Assembly (NCBI GenBank): GCA_005791255.1 | Contig: SXXK01000289.1 | Span: forward strand, 1 to 35,553 | Length of the DNA stretch: 35,553 nucleotides | Reading direction: 5' to 3' | Source: Planctomyces sp. | GTDB taxonomy: Bacteria; Planctomycetota; Planctomycetia; Planctomycetales; Planctomycetaceae | Shown: positions 8,064-17,114 of the stretch, piece by piece | Numbering within the stretch: the first letter of the stretch is position 1 | How the letters are laid out: each line of letters begins with the position of its first letter | The notes under the pieces: model-generated | The model's input: the letters and a program-made list of their open reading frames with translations, nothing else | What the model was told of the DNA's origin: nothing | Database searches by the model: none | Program-made: the position numbers and the translations under genes

Positions 8064-11006
8064 ATGTTTTCTCGACCATTCGGCCTGTCCAGGAGATTCG
8101 TTGCCGCCCACGGGCGACCGTGGTGCTGGTCGGTGGCAAGCCTGCTGGTGTGGTTGCTGGTCCCCGGCTGCGGCCCTCGCGATTCCTCGAGCACGCTGAA
8201 AGACGTTGAACGACAAATCGTCCGCGGTCAGCTCCGGGAAGCTCAGGAAAAACTCGAGTCGATCGACGCGGCAGACCTGGCGTGGCCGGCAGCGCGGCTG
8301 CAGCTGGGACGCCTTGCGTCGAAACGCCGCGATTGGTCCGCCGCCATTACATACTTTCGCGAGGTACCTCGCGATGGTTCCGCCAGTTCGCTCGCTGCCG
8401 CACAGCTGGAAGCGGAGCTGCACATGAAATTCTGCAGCCTGACCGATGCCGCGACCTGCTATGAATACCTGGTGGCCAGCAGTCCCGACGACACGGTTCT
8501 GAAATCCTTTCTGGCCTCACTGCTGGTCATTGGCGGAGAACGCACCAGAGCCGATCGGGTGCTGATGGAACTGCTGGTGGCCAATCGCATCAGTCTAAAG
8601 GACCTGATCATGCTGACACAGCGGGAACGTCAGCCCCCGGAAACTCAGCATCTGCTGCAGTGTTCCGACTACAGCGGCTCCGATCCCCTCACACTGTATG
8701 CCCTTGCCGCAGTCGATGCGGAAGCCGGCGATGCTGAGTCGGCCATTCGCCGTCTGCGGCAGGCGGTGGCAGCACACCCTGAATCCCTGCCCTGTCAGAC
8801 CTTGCTGGGCGAGCTGCTGCTGGATACGGCGGACAATCAGGCCGTGCTGGGCTGGATGCAGCAGGTTCCGGCCAGCCTGCAGGAAACGGCCGGTTTGTGG
8901 TATCTGCGTGGCCTGCTGGCGCGCCGCAGCGGCCGGACAGAAGCAGCCACTCGAGCCATGTGGGAAGCTGTCCGTCAGGAACCGCTGCATCGCCGCGCGA
9001 TGTTCCAGCTGGGACAGCTGCTGGGGCCGGTGCAGCCGGAAGCCGCGGCGGCGTTTCAGCTGCGAGCCGATGCGTTTCTGGAGTATTCCGGCAGGATGGA
9101 GCGCGTACTGAATGCGGCCGGTCAGGATGTGGCCGGCTTTACTCTGATGATCACAATTCTGGCCGAATCCGGTCGTGTTGCCGAAGCTGCCGCGTGGCTG
9201 CGGATGGACAACAATCGGCATGGCCGGCTGCAGCTCAGTCCCCTCGTCCGGCAGCGGTTAAACGAACTGCCTCAGGGCAGCATGTCCCGTTGCGAGCCTG
9301 CTGCCGATCTGACTTCGCGTTTCGATCTGTCCGCACTGCCGCTGCCGGACTGGCTGCAGCAGGTGGCTGACCTGCAGCGGTCTGCCGGTGGCAGCCTCGT
9401 TGCCGAACTGAATCAGCCGGTACAGTTCGCGGATGTGGCGTCGATCGCCGGACTGGACTTTACCTGGAACTCCGGCAGCACCGGTCGCCCCGGATCGATT
9501 CGCGTTTTTGAATCAACGGGTGGCGGAGTGTCAGTGCTGGATCTTGATCTTGATGGTCGCAGCGATCTGTTTTTCACGCAGGGGGAACCCTGGCCTGCCG
9601 GGGCTGATGCGCCGCAGCCATCGCCCGAGCTGAACGATCGACTGTTTCGCTCGCACCGTGGCAGGCTGACGGATGTGACGGCTGCGGCCATGGTCGATCC
9701 GGATGAAAGTTATGGCCAGGGCTGCTGCGCTGCCGATTTTAACAACGACGGTTTCCCGGACCTGTACGTCGCCGCCATTGGACGCAATCGGCTGCTGCAG
9801 AACAATGGCGATGGCACCTTTTCGGATGTGACGGAACAGGCTGGTCTGACGCAGTCGGCGTGGACCACCAGCTGCCTCGTGCTGGATCTGAACGCCGATG
9901 GTCACCCCGATCTGTACGACGTAAACTACCTGCAGGGTGAGTCGGTGTTTCGGGTGGAGTGCGGCGAAAACCGCTGTTCAGTGCTGTACTTTGACGGGGC
10001 ACCCGACGACGTGCTGCTGGCTGACGGCAGCGGTGGTTTTCGGCGGATTCCGGCGGCCACGCCCACTGTGACCCCCAAGGGGCTTGGGATCGTGGCTGTC
10101 CCGCTCCCCGGCGATTCCCGTCCGGCCCTGTTTATCGCCAATGATCAGGTGCCCAATTTCTTTCTGCTGCCGAATTCCGACGGCACCTGGCGGGACGAAG
10201 CACTGCCACGCGGACTGGCTGTGAACTATCTGGGCCGTCCGACAGCCTGCATGGGAGTGGCCTGTGGGGATCTGAACAATGATGGTCGGCGGGATCTGTT
10301 CGTCACCAATTTCGAAGCGGAAGCCAACTGTCTGTATCTGCAGCGACTGGATGGTTATTTCGAGGATGCCATACAGGGGACGGGGCTGTTTCAGCCGGGC
10401 ATCCCGTATGTTGGCTGGGGGACTCAGTGGCTGGATGCAGACAACGACGGGGACCTGGACCTGGCAGTCGCGAACGGGCATGTGGCCGACTTTGGTCAGC
10501 CGGGTGAACAGTACCGCATGCCACTGCAGTTGTTTCGCAACGCAGCCGGCGAGCTGTCGTTGCAGACGGCTGCGGAGGCGGGCGATGTGTTTGCCGCAGA
10601 GCGACTTGGGCGGGCCCTGGCGGTCCTGGACTGGAACCAGGATGGGGCTCGGGATTTCGTGGTGAGTTGTATTGGCAGTCCGGCGGTGCTGGCAGAGAAT
10701 CGCAGTGCGGTCGGAGGCTGGCTGCGTGTTCAGCTGCACGGCACACGATCAGCTCGCGACGCCTCGGCCGCTGCCGCGCAACTGACAACCGGCCAGCGCA
10801 GTGTCTGGCAGTTTGTGTCGGCGGGTGACGGGTATCAGTGCACAAACGAGCGAACGCTGCACTTCGGACTGGGGGCGCAGTCCGGTCCCTCGTCGCTGCG
10901 GATCGACTGGCCGGGAGGAGCTGTGCAGCGGCTGACGGGGATACCATCCGATGTCACGCTGCAGGTGGTGGAAGGACGTGACGAGGTGTACGTGCGTCCC
11001 GAGTGA
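8064..11006 (+). CDS. TPR plus CRTAC1-type VCBS/ASPIC-UnbV lipoprotein
   Basis: The 980-residue protein starts with a lipoprotein signal (SLLVWLLVPGCGPRD). Residues 40-430 are helical TPR-like repeats (AESAIRRLRQAVAAHPESLP and others). From about 452 a CRTAC1-type propeller begins (FADVASIAGLDFTW) with calcium-binding VCBS motifs DLDLDGRSD, DFNNDGFPD, DLNADGHPD, DLNNDGRRD, DADNDGDLD and DWNQDGARD. An ASPIC/UnbV domain ends the protein (about 882-965; ERTLHFGLG, IDWPGG). The C-terminal half is homologous in plan to the amber-interrupted gene at 2554-4395, so the window has two paralogues. It should act outside the cytoplasmic membrane in binding or scaffolding. The start at 8064 is chosen because the signal peptide begins there; the track start at 8016 adds 16 implausible residues. 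Confidence 0.9.
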   Translation: MFSRPFGLSRRFVAAHGRPWCWSVASLLVWLLVPGCGPRDSSSTLKDVERQIVRGQLREAQEKLESIDAADLAWPAARLQLGRLASKRRDWSAAITYFREVPRDGSASSLAAAQLEAELHMKFCSLTDAATCYEYLVASSPDDTVLKSFLASLLVIGGERTRADRVLMELLVANRISLKDLIMLTQRERQPPETQHLLQCSDYSGSDPLTLYALAAVDAEAGDAESAIRRLRQAVAAHPESLPCQTLLGELLLDTADNQAVLGWMQQVPASLQETAGLWYLRGLLARRSGRTEAATRAMWEAVRQEPLHRRAMFQLGQLLGPVQPEAAAAFQLRADAFLEYSGRMERVLNAAGQDVAGFTLMITILAESGRVAEAAAWLRMDNNRHGRLQLSPLVRQRLNELPQGSMSRCEPAADLTSRFDLSALPLPDWLQQVADLQRSAGGSLVAELNQPVQFADVASIAGLDFTWNSGSTGRPGSIRVFESTGGGVSVLDLDLDGRSDLFFTQGEPWPAGADAPQPSPELNDRLFRSHRGRLTDVTAAAMVDPDESYGQGCCAADFNNDGFPDLYVAAIGRNRLLQNNGDGTFSDVTEQAGLTQSAWTTSCLVLDLNADGHPDLYDVNYLQGESVFRVECGENRCSVLYFDGAPDDVLLADGSGGFRRIPAATPTVTPKGLGIVAVPLPGDSRPALFIANDQVPNFFLLPNSDGTWRDEALPRGLAVNYLGRPTACMGVACGDLNNDGRRDLFVTNFEAEANCLYLQRLDGYFEDAIQGTGLFQPGIPYVGWGTQWLDADNDGDLDLAVANGHVADFGQPGEQYRMPLQLFRNAAGELSLQTAAEAGDVFAAERLGRALAVLDWNQDGARDFVVSCIGSPAVLAENRSAVGGWLRVQLHGTRSARDASAAAAQLTTGQRSVWQFVSAGDGYQCTNERTLHFGLGAQSGPSSLRIDWPGGAVQRLTGIPSDVTLQVVEGRDEVYVRPE

Positions 11007-11040
11007 ACCGAGCGATGAATGCACAAGGATGTGCTGTTTG

Positions 11041-11068
11041 CCGCGGAGACACGCGGAGACTCACGAGG
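11041..11068 (+). repeat. Intergenic repeat of the CGCGGAGACACGCGGAGAC type
   Basis: A 10-base unit (CGCGGAGACA) is repeated almost in tandem and followed by CTCACGAGG. It lies between two convergent genes. A related motif in the opposite orientation occurs at 15202-15240. From memory, such short tandem units are scattered between genes in many planctomycete and verrucomicrobial genomes; their role is unknown. Confidence 0.5.
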
Positions 11069-11208
11069 TGCGTGATTTTTCGCGCTGCGGGTCCCCAGGC
11101 TGAGCACGAATGGAATCTGAACGCGTCCGGCGGTCCGGAGCCGTGGCAGCGCGGGGCAGGAACCTTTCTGTCTCGCCCCTTCGCCCTTCGCCCCTCGTTC
11201 CTCGTTCC

Positions 11209-12318
11209 CTACCCCCTGGCTTTCAGCTCTGCCAGATAGATTGCTGTCATCGGCTGGCCCTGGTCGGTCAGTTCGTGGCTTGAGTACCACGAAATCAGGG
11301 CTCGACCGTCCGGCAGTTCCACAAGGCCTGGGTAGGAATTATCACCGCCGCTGGGCAATTCCACCATCGGTTCCAGCCGGCCGTCGGTCAGCCACCAGAA
11401 CGCGGTGCGCGGGCTCGTATCCGGGACGGTCCGGCGACCGGCCACGACCCAGCGGTTTTGCCAGCGCGTCAGCAGCGGACCGCCGATCGGCTGACCGAGG
11501 TCGGTGCGAGTCCACGGGCCTCCGGGAGCGGGTGCCTGCAGGAGCCCGGCCGCGAGGCCTGCGCCGTGACGAGCAATTGCGAGGCCACTGCCGTCCGACG
11601 CAAACTGAAACGCCGTTTCATCACCCGCCTCAGACTGAAACTGGCCACCTCGCCGCCACACCAGCCCGTCATCACTTTCCAGTATCAGCGATTCCGTTTC
11701 GCGAGGTTCTCCCCTGGCCAGCACTTCAAACCCCGGTTTGCGGCGACCGCACAGCCAGGCTTTGTTGCCGGTTGCTGCGGCTCGCCAGATGTAATGTCCG
11801 AAAGTGCCTTCCAGCATGACCGGACTGTGCCAGGCTGATCCGTCATCTGTGAAGGCCGCGTATCCCAAATGCTGGTTCAGGTCGTAATCGCCACGTGGCA
11901 GGGTCGTTTTGCCGCTGTACCAGGTGCCCGTGTAAACGAACAGCCGGTCGCGGAATACGAGAAAGTGGGGGTCGCGAGTATCACGAAGCGGCACGCTGAA
12001 TCGGTGCATTTCCTGCCAGGTAACTCCCAGATCCTCGCTGCAAAGCACAATGATGCAGGAGGTGGGGTGCACCATGTGACCGTCGGGGCAGCTGCGGAAG
12101 GTCAGCCAGATGCGGTTGCGGAACCAGCACAGGTCGGTGAACGCATTGTGTTCGCCGTTCCAGAACGCTCGCCGCACGCCTGACACTTGCACGGCCGGCA
12201 GGGCGGTGGCTGCAGCCGGGAGCCGGGGGGCTGACCATCCGGTGGACAGTACCGCAGCGGCAGAAACCGGGGCCAGCAGCAGGCTTTGGCGACGTGAAAG
12301 CAGCCGATCTGTGGGCAT
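11209..12318 (-). CDS. Exported sialidase-like beta-propeller protein
   Basis: The 369-residue product has a Tat-like signal (LLSRRQSLLLAPVSAAAVL). The mature protein reads as a sialidase/glycosidase-type six-bladed propeller: NAFTDLCWFRNRIWLTFR, SEDLGVTWQEM (an Asp-box-like element), RDPHFLVFRDRLFVYTG, ESDDGLVWRRGG, and SYPGLVELPDGRALISWYSS near the end. The family includes exo-alpha-sialidases and uncharacterised glycan-binding propellers; I cannot assign catalytic residues with certainty. The start at 12318 follows GGAG with 8-base spacing, and the signal peptide begins there. It stands alone, convergent with the TPR-CRTAC1 gene. A role in glycan degradation is plausible but inferred. Confidence 0.75.
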   Translation of the reverse strand: MPTDRLLSRRQSLLLAPVSAAAVLSTGWSAPRLPAAATALPAVQVSGVRRAFWNGEHNAFTDLCWFRNRIWLTFRSCPDGHMVHPTSCIIVLCSEDLGVTWQEMHRFSVPLRDTRDPHFLVFRDRLFVYTGTWYSGKTTLPRGDYDLNQHLGYAAFTDDGSAWHSPVMLEGTFGHYIWRAAATGNKAWLCGRRKPGFEVLARGEPRETESLILESDDGLVWRRGGQFQSEAGDETAFQFASDGSGLAIARHGAGLAAGLLQAPAPGGPWTRTDLGQPIGGPLLTRWQNRWVVAGRRTVPDTSPRTAFWWLTDGRLEPMVELPSGGDNSYPGLVELPDGRALISWYSSHELTDQGQPMTAIYLAELKARG

Positions 12319-12931
12319 TTGATGCACTCCGGGCGAGGAACAGGGCGATCGTGCCCTGGATTCTTTCAGGCTGAAACCGCCGATGCAAGCCAGCATCCTC
12401 AGCTCAGATGCCCCGAAAAAAGTACGTATTTGAGGCATTTTTTACAGGGAATGCGCTGCTGAACTGTTTTCAGTCACAGCGATGGGTTTTCCTGAGCCCC
12501 TGAACTGGGACTGTCTGTGAAGGCCCGGCAAGGGAACGGCAGCGGGTGCCGTGGTGGCTGAGATTGAGGCTGACGTCCTGGTTTCAGGGCAGGAAACCTG
12601 GGTCCTTAAGGACATACGTCAATGCCGTTCGGGCGATCGGCCGATCAACGAAACAGGCAGATTTTCAGGCCAATCCGGCGATGCTCGCGGATTTTCAGCC
12701 AGTTTTGCCGTGAAATTCGTCTTTGCTGTCTGCTCTGGATTGTGAAAACCCCGTATATTCCCGTCGCAGGACCCGAAGATCTTGCTTTTCATCGGGGTTA
12801 ACTGTTAATTTTTTGTCCTTTGCCGGAGTAAGTTCAGCCCGATCTGACTGTTTCCGGTTCATTCCCGGTGCATGCTGCTGCGATTTTTGGGCTGCAGTCG
12901 CCGACCGATTTTTCTCTGCGGAGCCCGCAAC
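12319..12931. other. Long divergent intergenic region
   Basis: These 613 bases separate the divergent sialidase-like and LEPR-XLL genes and must carry both promoters. A TATATT at 12754-12759 could be a -10 for the plus-strand gene, but no good -35 lies 16-18 bases before it. An AT-rich patch (GTTAATTTTTTGTCC) occurs near 12804. The 64-residue ORF at 12551 has no ribosome binding site and no protein-like features. No terminator or strong repeat was seen. Confidence 0.45.
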
Positions 12932-15055
12932 ATGCGTCGTCGCAACATTCAGCGTGCTGGTGGATCGTCCGTACTGGGCACTGCTGCGGATTCTGTTGAA
13001 GTCCGCGTGTTGCTTTCCGCTGAACCCGCGATGTTGATGTCTGACGCAGTTCCGGAAGGCGTGCCCGCCGATGGTTTCCAGCCCTGCGAAGACGTGGACG
13101 CCGACGGTCAGATTCAGCAGCAGTTTGCGGAACCTGAAATTGCCATCGATCCAGCGTCGGCGGACGTGTCGGTGTTTGCAGAGCCTGACGACGGTGCTCT
13201 GGTGACGATCGCCGAATGCGGATTCGTTCCTGAGGGTTACGGAATTCCCTTTGAAATGCCGCAGGTAGTGATTTGCGAACCTTACGATCCACGCTACGTT
13301 CCGGAAGCGCATGAGTGGCAGGTCGGTTCGGTCTCTGAAGAAACAGCAGCAGAACAATCCCAGGGGGCAGAAGCTGACGATTCCCAGGAACCTCTGCTGC
13401 TGGCAGCCAGTTCGGGCCTGGTGGGCACCGCCGGCCGGATGGCTCAGTACATTCAGATGACCAATCCGGTCGCCATGGTTTCGGGCGCGGTGACGGCTGA
13501 GATTGAGCTGGCCGGTTCGCCGCAGTATGACCAGGATGGAAATCTGACGGTCCCGGCCGTTCTTCATGACCGGCTCTCCGGCATTCAGTACTGGCAGCCC
13601 AAACAGGTGACTCTGCAGTCTTCGACTGACCTGACAGAACTGCTGCAGAACTACGGAATCACGGACTACAGTGCTGACGAGCAGGGAGTGTGGCAGATTC
13701 CGGTCAGTCCCGAGTATGGAGTCGAGCTGTTCAATCTGGCGACGGGACTGCTCGCGGACCAGACAGTGCGGGCTGAGTTGTGGCTGCAGCCGGTGGACGG
13801 TCAGGATGCGGCTCCGCTGCTGATTTCTCTGCCGGAATCCCAGATCAGCGTAAGTTATGAATCCAGCTGGACGGACCCGATCTGGCCGACCGGATGGCAG
13901 AATTCGTCCGTGCAGATTCAGGCCAGCGGTGCTTTCAATGGGACCCTGGAGGTATCGGAAGGTCCGCTGTGGGACGACGCGGGTCAGTTGATCTCTGCCG
14001 GTCTGCTGGTGGATGTGGCGACCGGGGTGCGTTATCAGTCTCCACAGACCCTGACGGTTTTTGGCGAGGCGATTGATCAGTTGGATCTGCTGCTGCAGGA
14101 CTCGCAGTGGTCAGCCGGTTTGGACACGAAGATTATCTCGGTGGATGTGCTGGATGCACAGACTCGTCTGCTGCAGATTGCACCGGGAACCGGCTACGAC
14201 GTGCTGCAGTTGGCCGGTCGACTGACGGAGCAGACAGGTTTAAGCTGTGTGGTGCGACTGACAGCGGCGGACGAAGGTGGCGAGGATCTTGAGATCAGTA
14301 CGCCCGGCACTGCGCTGTTCGTGGATTACCCCGTCTACATGTACTCTCGCGGGTCCGTCAGCGTGGGGACTCCGGAGGTTCAGTTCGGCGAAGTGCTGAC
14401 CGCGGTCGCTGACGGTCCGGTGCGTCCGGATGTGTTGCAAAGCTTTGGCGACTCGGTGAAGTTTGCTGGTGGAGTGGACGTGCCGGTGTTTGCCTTCGGC
14501 GGTGGAGTTGTCGGCGAGGACCTGCAGACAATGGCGACGACACGGCGTGATGTTGTGCGTGAAGCGATCAGCCAGATGTGGCTGGCTCGAGCACGCCAGC
14601 CGATGTCGGATCTGGTGCGTGACGTTTCGATGGCGCCCGCAGCGGACGATACACTGTCGCGGGTATCTGCGATTGCGGCGGCCGTGCCGACATCGGTTGG
14701 GCGAGTGTTTTCCGAGTCGGGTGACGATTCAAAGGACACCGAAGCCGCTGCGGTGCTTGAGTTTTCATCACTGAACCTGACAACAGAGATTCATGTGCAG
14801 CCGGCTGAATCCGTGCCAGAACTTGAATTGCTGAATCCAGGACTTCGTCGCCGTCAGCCGCGTCCGGTGCCGCCACAGCCTCAGCAGGAAGAGATTCCGG
14901 TCGACGTGCCGGTTGAGCAACCGGCGGTGCCCGTGGCACCGCAGTCTGAAAATCCTGCAGCCCGGTTTGGGCCCGGTGAGATTCCCGTGTCGCAGTCTGA
15001 CCCGGCGATTGACAGTCTGATGGCAGCATTCGCGGCCGCGGGCGTGACCCACTGA
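12932..15055 (+). CDS. LEPR-XLL-type secreted protein with two related internal domains
   Basis: The 707-residue protein begins MRRRNIQRAGGSS and then has SVEVRVLLSAEP, a variant of the planctomycete N-terminal export-associated LEPR-XLL motif. An acidic, Glu/Asp-rich linker spans about 40-160. Two similar domains follow at about 185-310 and 324-470: each has a (S/T)G(I/V)xY step, an L-rich D/N-containing helix, and a final strand pair (LLISLPESQISVSY versus LEISTPGTALFVDY). The C-terminus has a proline-rich stretch (RPVPPQPQQEEIPVDVP). No catalytic motif was recognised; it is probably a surface or matrix protein. The start at 12932 has GGAG 8 bases upstream, better than the track ATG at 12872. 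It is monocistronic. Confidence 0.82.
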   Translation: MRRRNIQRAGGSSVLGTAADSVEVRVLLSAEPAMLMSDAVPEGVPADGFQPCEDVDADGQIQQQFAEPEIAIDPASADVSVFAEPDDGALVTIAECGFVPEGYGIPFEMPQVVICEPYDPRYVPEAHEWQVGSVSEETAAEQSQGAEADDSQEPLLLAASSGLVGTAGRMAQYIQMTNPVAMVSGAVTAEIELAGSPQYDQDGNLTVPAVLHDRLSGIQYWQPKQVTLQSSTDLTELLQNYGITDYSADEQGVWQIPVSPEYGVELFNLATGLLADQTVRAELWLQPVDGQDAAPLLISLPESQISVSYESSWTDPIWPTGWQNSSVQIQASGAFNGTLEVSEGPLWDDAGQLISAGLLVDVATGVRYQSPQTLTVFGEAIDQLDLLLQDSQWSAGLDTKIISVDVLDAQTRLLQIAPGTGYDVLQLAGRLTEQTGLSCVVRLTAADEGGEDLEISTPGTALFVDYPVYMYSRGSVSVGTPEVQFGEVLTAVADGPVRPDVLQSFGDSVKFAGGVDVPVFAFGGGVVGEDLQTMATTRRDVVREAISQMWLARARQPMSDLVRDVSMAPAADDTLSRVSAIAAAVPTSVGRVFSESGDDSKDTEAAAVLEFSSLNLTTEIHVQPAESVPELELLNPGLRRRQPRPVPPQPQQEEIPVDVPVEQPAVPVAPQSENPAARFGPGEIPVSQSDPAIDSLMAAFAAAGVTH

Positions 15056-15389
15056 ATCGTCTGCCAGGAAACTGCGGCGTGCCGATCTGCATGAGTGCTT
15101 TTGCTCAGGTCTGCTGTTCTGCTCGTCAGAGATGGTTGACCTCACGCAAACCCACGATCGTCATTGCCCTGCACTGACAACTAATCACCCCGTGTCGCCC
15201 CCACTGCGTCTCCTCGGTGCTCTCCTTGCGTCTGTGGTTAAGGAAACACGCATGTTCCCCAACCCCATGGCACTGGTTCGACCGTGGCGACACCGCGAAG
15301 CAAAACACCGCGATTTTGATCAACCCTGAGGCACTCCGGATCACAGCCATGTTGCAGGCTGCTGCTGACGGCGATTTTGCCTGTCGCTG
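15056..15389. other. Convergent intergenic stretch with a dispersed repeat
   Basis: These 334 bases lie between two convergent genes. They hold the GCGTCTCC/CTTGCGTCTGTGGTT repeat (entered separately). I saw no terminator with a T-run and no ORF with coding character. Confidence 0.5.
15202..15240 (-). repeat. Intergenic repeat of the AACCACAGACGCAAGGAGA type
   Basis: Read on the minus strand, the segment gives AACCACAGACGCAAGG, then AGAGCACCGAGGAGACGC. It has the look of the short AACCACxGA-led intergenic repeats seen again at 27508 and 32320 in this window (there AACCACGAATGG). It lies between convergent genes. Function unknown. Confidence 0.45.
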
Positions 15390-17114
15390 TCACCACATCG
15401 CGATGGCTCGGCCGGGGCCGCTGTGACAACCGCGGATGCGAATTGGGGCAAACAGAAAATAGCCGTTCGCCGGAACCGCTTCGAGATTGTGCAGGAATTC
15501 GACTGCCACCATGTCCGCACTGCCCAGTGCCCAGTACGTCATCAATCCGCGTTTCGGTTCCACTCCGGCGATATCCGGCGCATCCGTGGCCACACAACGA
15601 ATCCCTTTTTTATGCAGATAACGGATCGCGGCCGGGCCTGGAGCAGCCCAGCCTTCGCTGCGACCGGCCAGTGGGTCCAGCCAGACTCCTTTGTCGTCCG
15701 GGGCTGGTTTGAAGTGTCGATCAAGATGTCCCGTGCGGAAGATCACGATCTGACCTGCTCTGAATGCACCATGCTTCTTTTCATCCGCCTCGAGGTGCGC
15801 TGCCGTGATTTCCGGGGAACGCGGCTGATCGGAATTCGGCAGGGAACCGGCCAGTGCGCGGACATCGACAATCCGCACATCGCCGCAGGTCCAGTCGAGT
15901 GGAACCTTTTCCGTGGTACGATCACTGAAGCCTCGCGGACCATATGCCGCCTCATACTCCTGCAGCCAGCCCCGCACTTCCGGGGAGTATTCAGGAGTGG
16001 TTCCGGGCGCGGGCAGCGCAAACGACGGGGTGATCAGGTGAGTTCCGGCGGTGGCATCCATCAGATGAGTGTGATGCCAAAGGTCGAGGTCTGGTGAGTA
16101 CAGAAAGTCGACTTTGACGTAGACCTGCCGATGACGGCCCGCCAGACGTCCCGGGTTGGTAACCGGGTTTTTCATATCCAGGACAGGTGACAGGTCGGCA
16201 GCTCGTTTGTTGCGAGCGGCAGCGATCAGCCGCTGCGGCAATTCGCCACCTGTGATTGCCAGGGCTCGTGCCTCGGCATACATGCCATTCGCATGTCGAG
16301 GCGACAGCATCACATAGAAGGCTCCGGTCGCCGGCAGCTGCGAGAGCTGAGTCGCACCTTCCGTCCAGATCATACCGTATTTCAGGCCGGCGTAGTGTGT
16401 TGGTTCGGCCAGATTTGGCAGCGGCCCCATGCTGGCACTATCGGTACCGACTGTCAGTACGCCACGCTGTCCCAGAAACTCCATCGCCTCCGGACCCGGA
16501 TCAGGATACCCCGGAGCCAGTCGGTCGATGACGTCGGCAATGTACCGACTGCCTTCCGGGAATGGGCGATAGTAGCGATCGGAATAGTCGCTGCGGAACA
16601 GCACCACGTCACCGAAACCCACTCGGCGATGCTGACGCTCAAATGCCTCAATGTCCCCCGGCATGACCAGCGGACTGACGCCGTTGGGTGCCTGATCCAG
16701 CAGCCGTCGACAATCCACGACGCAGGCTTCACCGCCGAATTGCCACGCTTCGATTTTGTCGGTCCATGCCAGACCGTATGGGCCGGATTTCTCTCGTTTC
16801 AGTTCGGGACGCAGCACCGAGTGCGGAGGTACGTCCATCTGAGTTCCCGTGTTGCCGTCCATCAGCAGAACATCGATGTTGAAGGCACTGGCCGGACCAA
16901 TGGTCTGTTCGTGAATCAGCTGAAACCGGGGAAATGGATGAGTGGGCCACGTGACGGGGTATTCCGGGGCCACCATCAGGGAGCAGTCCACAAACTTCGA
17001 AGCAGTGGCCTGCTGACCGCAGGCGGGTGCCGACGGGATTCCGGCGGACAGCAGCAGACCGAGTACCGGAGCGGCGAACAGACGACGCAGATGAGACAGC
17101 AGATTCAGTGGCAT
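15390..17114 (-). CDS. Exported protein with two cyclase/kynurenine-formamidase-like domains
   Basis: The 574-residue product has a signal peptide (LFAAPVLGLLLSAGIPSAPA). Two copies of the cyclase fold (Pfam Cyclase, the family of KynB-type metal hydrolases) follow, about 40-300 and 320-570. Copy 1 keeps FGDVVLFRSDYSDRYY, TDSASMGP and HYAGLKYGMIWTEG, but its metal motif reads NTGTQMDVPPH instead of HxGTHxDxPxH. Copy 2 keeps AGQIVIFRTGHLDRHF and ATDAPDIAG, but the metal motif is reduced to ATAGTHLITP and the late histidine is missing. Activity is therefore doubtful or altered. The start at 17114 has AAGGA 9 bases upstream. It is divergent from csrA and convergent with the LEPR-XLL gene. The substrate is unknown. 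Confidence 0.82.
   Translation of the reverse strand: MPLNLLSHLRRLFAAPVLGLLLSAGIPSAPACGQQATASKFVDCSLMVAPEYPVTWPTHPFPRFQLIHEQTIGPASAFNIDVLLMDGNTGTQMDVPPHSVLRPELKREKSGPYGLAWTDKIEAWQFGGEACVVDCRRLLDQAPNGVSPLVMPGDIEAFERQHRRVGFGDVVLFRSDYSDRYYRPFPEGSRYIADVIDRLAPGYPDPGPEAMEFLGQRGVLTVGTDSASMGPLPNLAEPTHYAGLKYGMIWTEGATQLSQLPATGAFYVMLSPRHANGMYAEARALAITGGELPQRLIAAARNKRAADLSPVLDMKNPVTNPGRLAGRHRQVYVKVDFLYSPDLDLWHHTHLMDATAGTHLITPSFALPAPGTTPEYSPEVRGWLQEYEAAYGPRGFSDRTTEKVPLDWTCGDVRIVDVRALAGSLPNSDQPRSPEITAAHLEADEKKHGAFRAGQIVIFRTGHLDRHFKPAPDDKGVWLDPLAGRSEGWAAPGPAAIRYLHKKGIRCVATDAPDIAGVEPKRGLMTYWALGSADMVAVEFLHNLEAVPANGYFLFAPIRIRGCHSGPGRAIAMW

Noticed and set aside
12695-13567. 290-codon minus-strand ORF
   Set aside because: It lies opposite the LEPR-XLL gene, whose frame has a ribosome binding site, a family motif and internal domain repeats. 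The minus ORF is rich in R, H and Q with no recognisable features.
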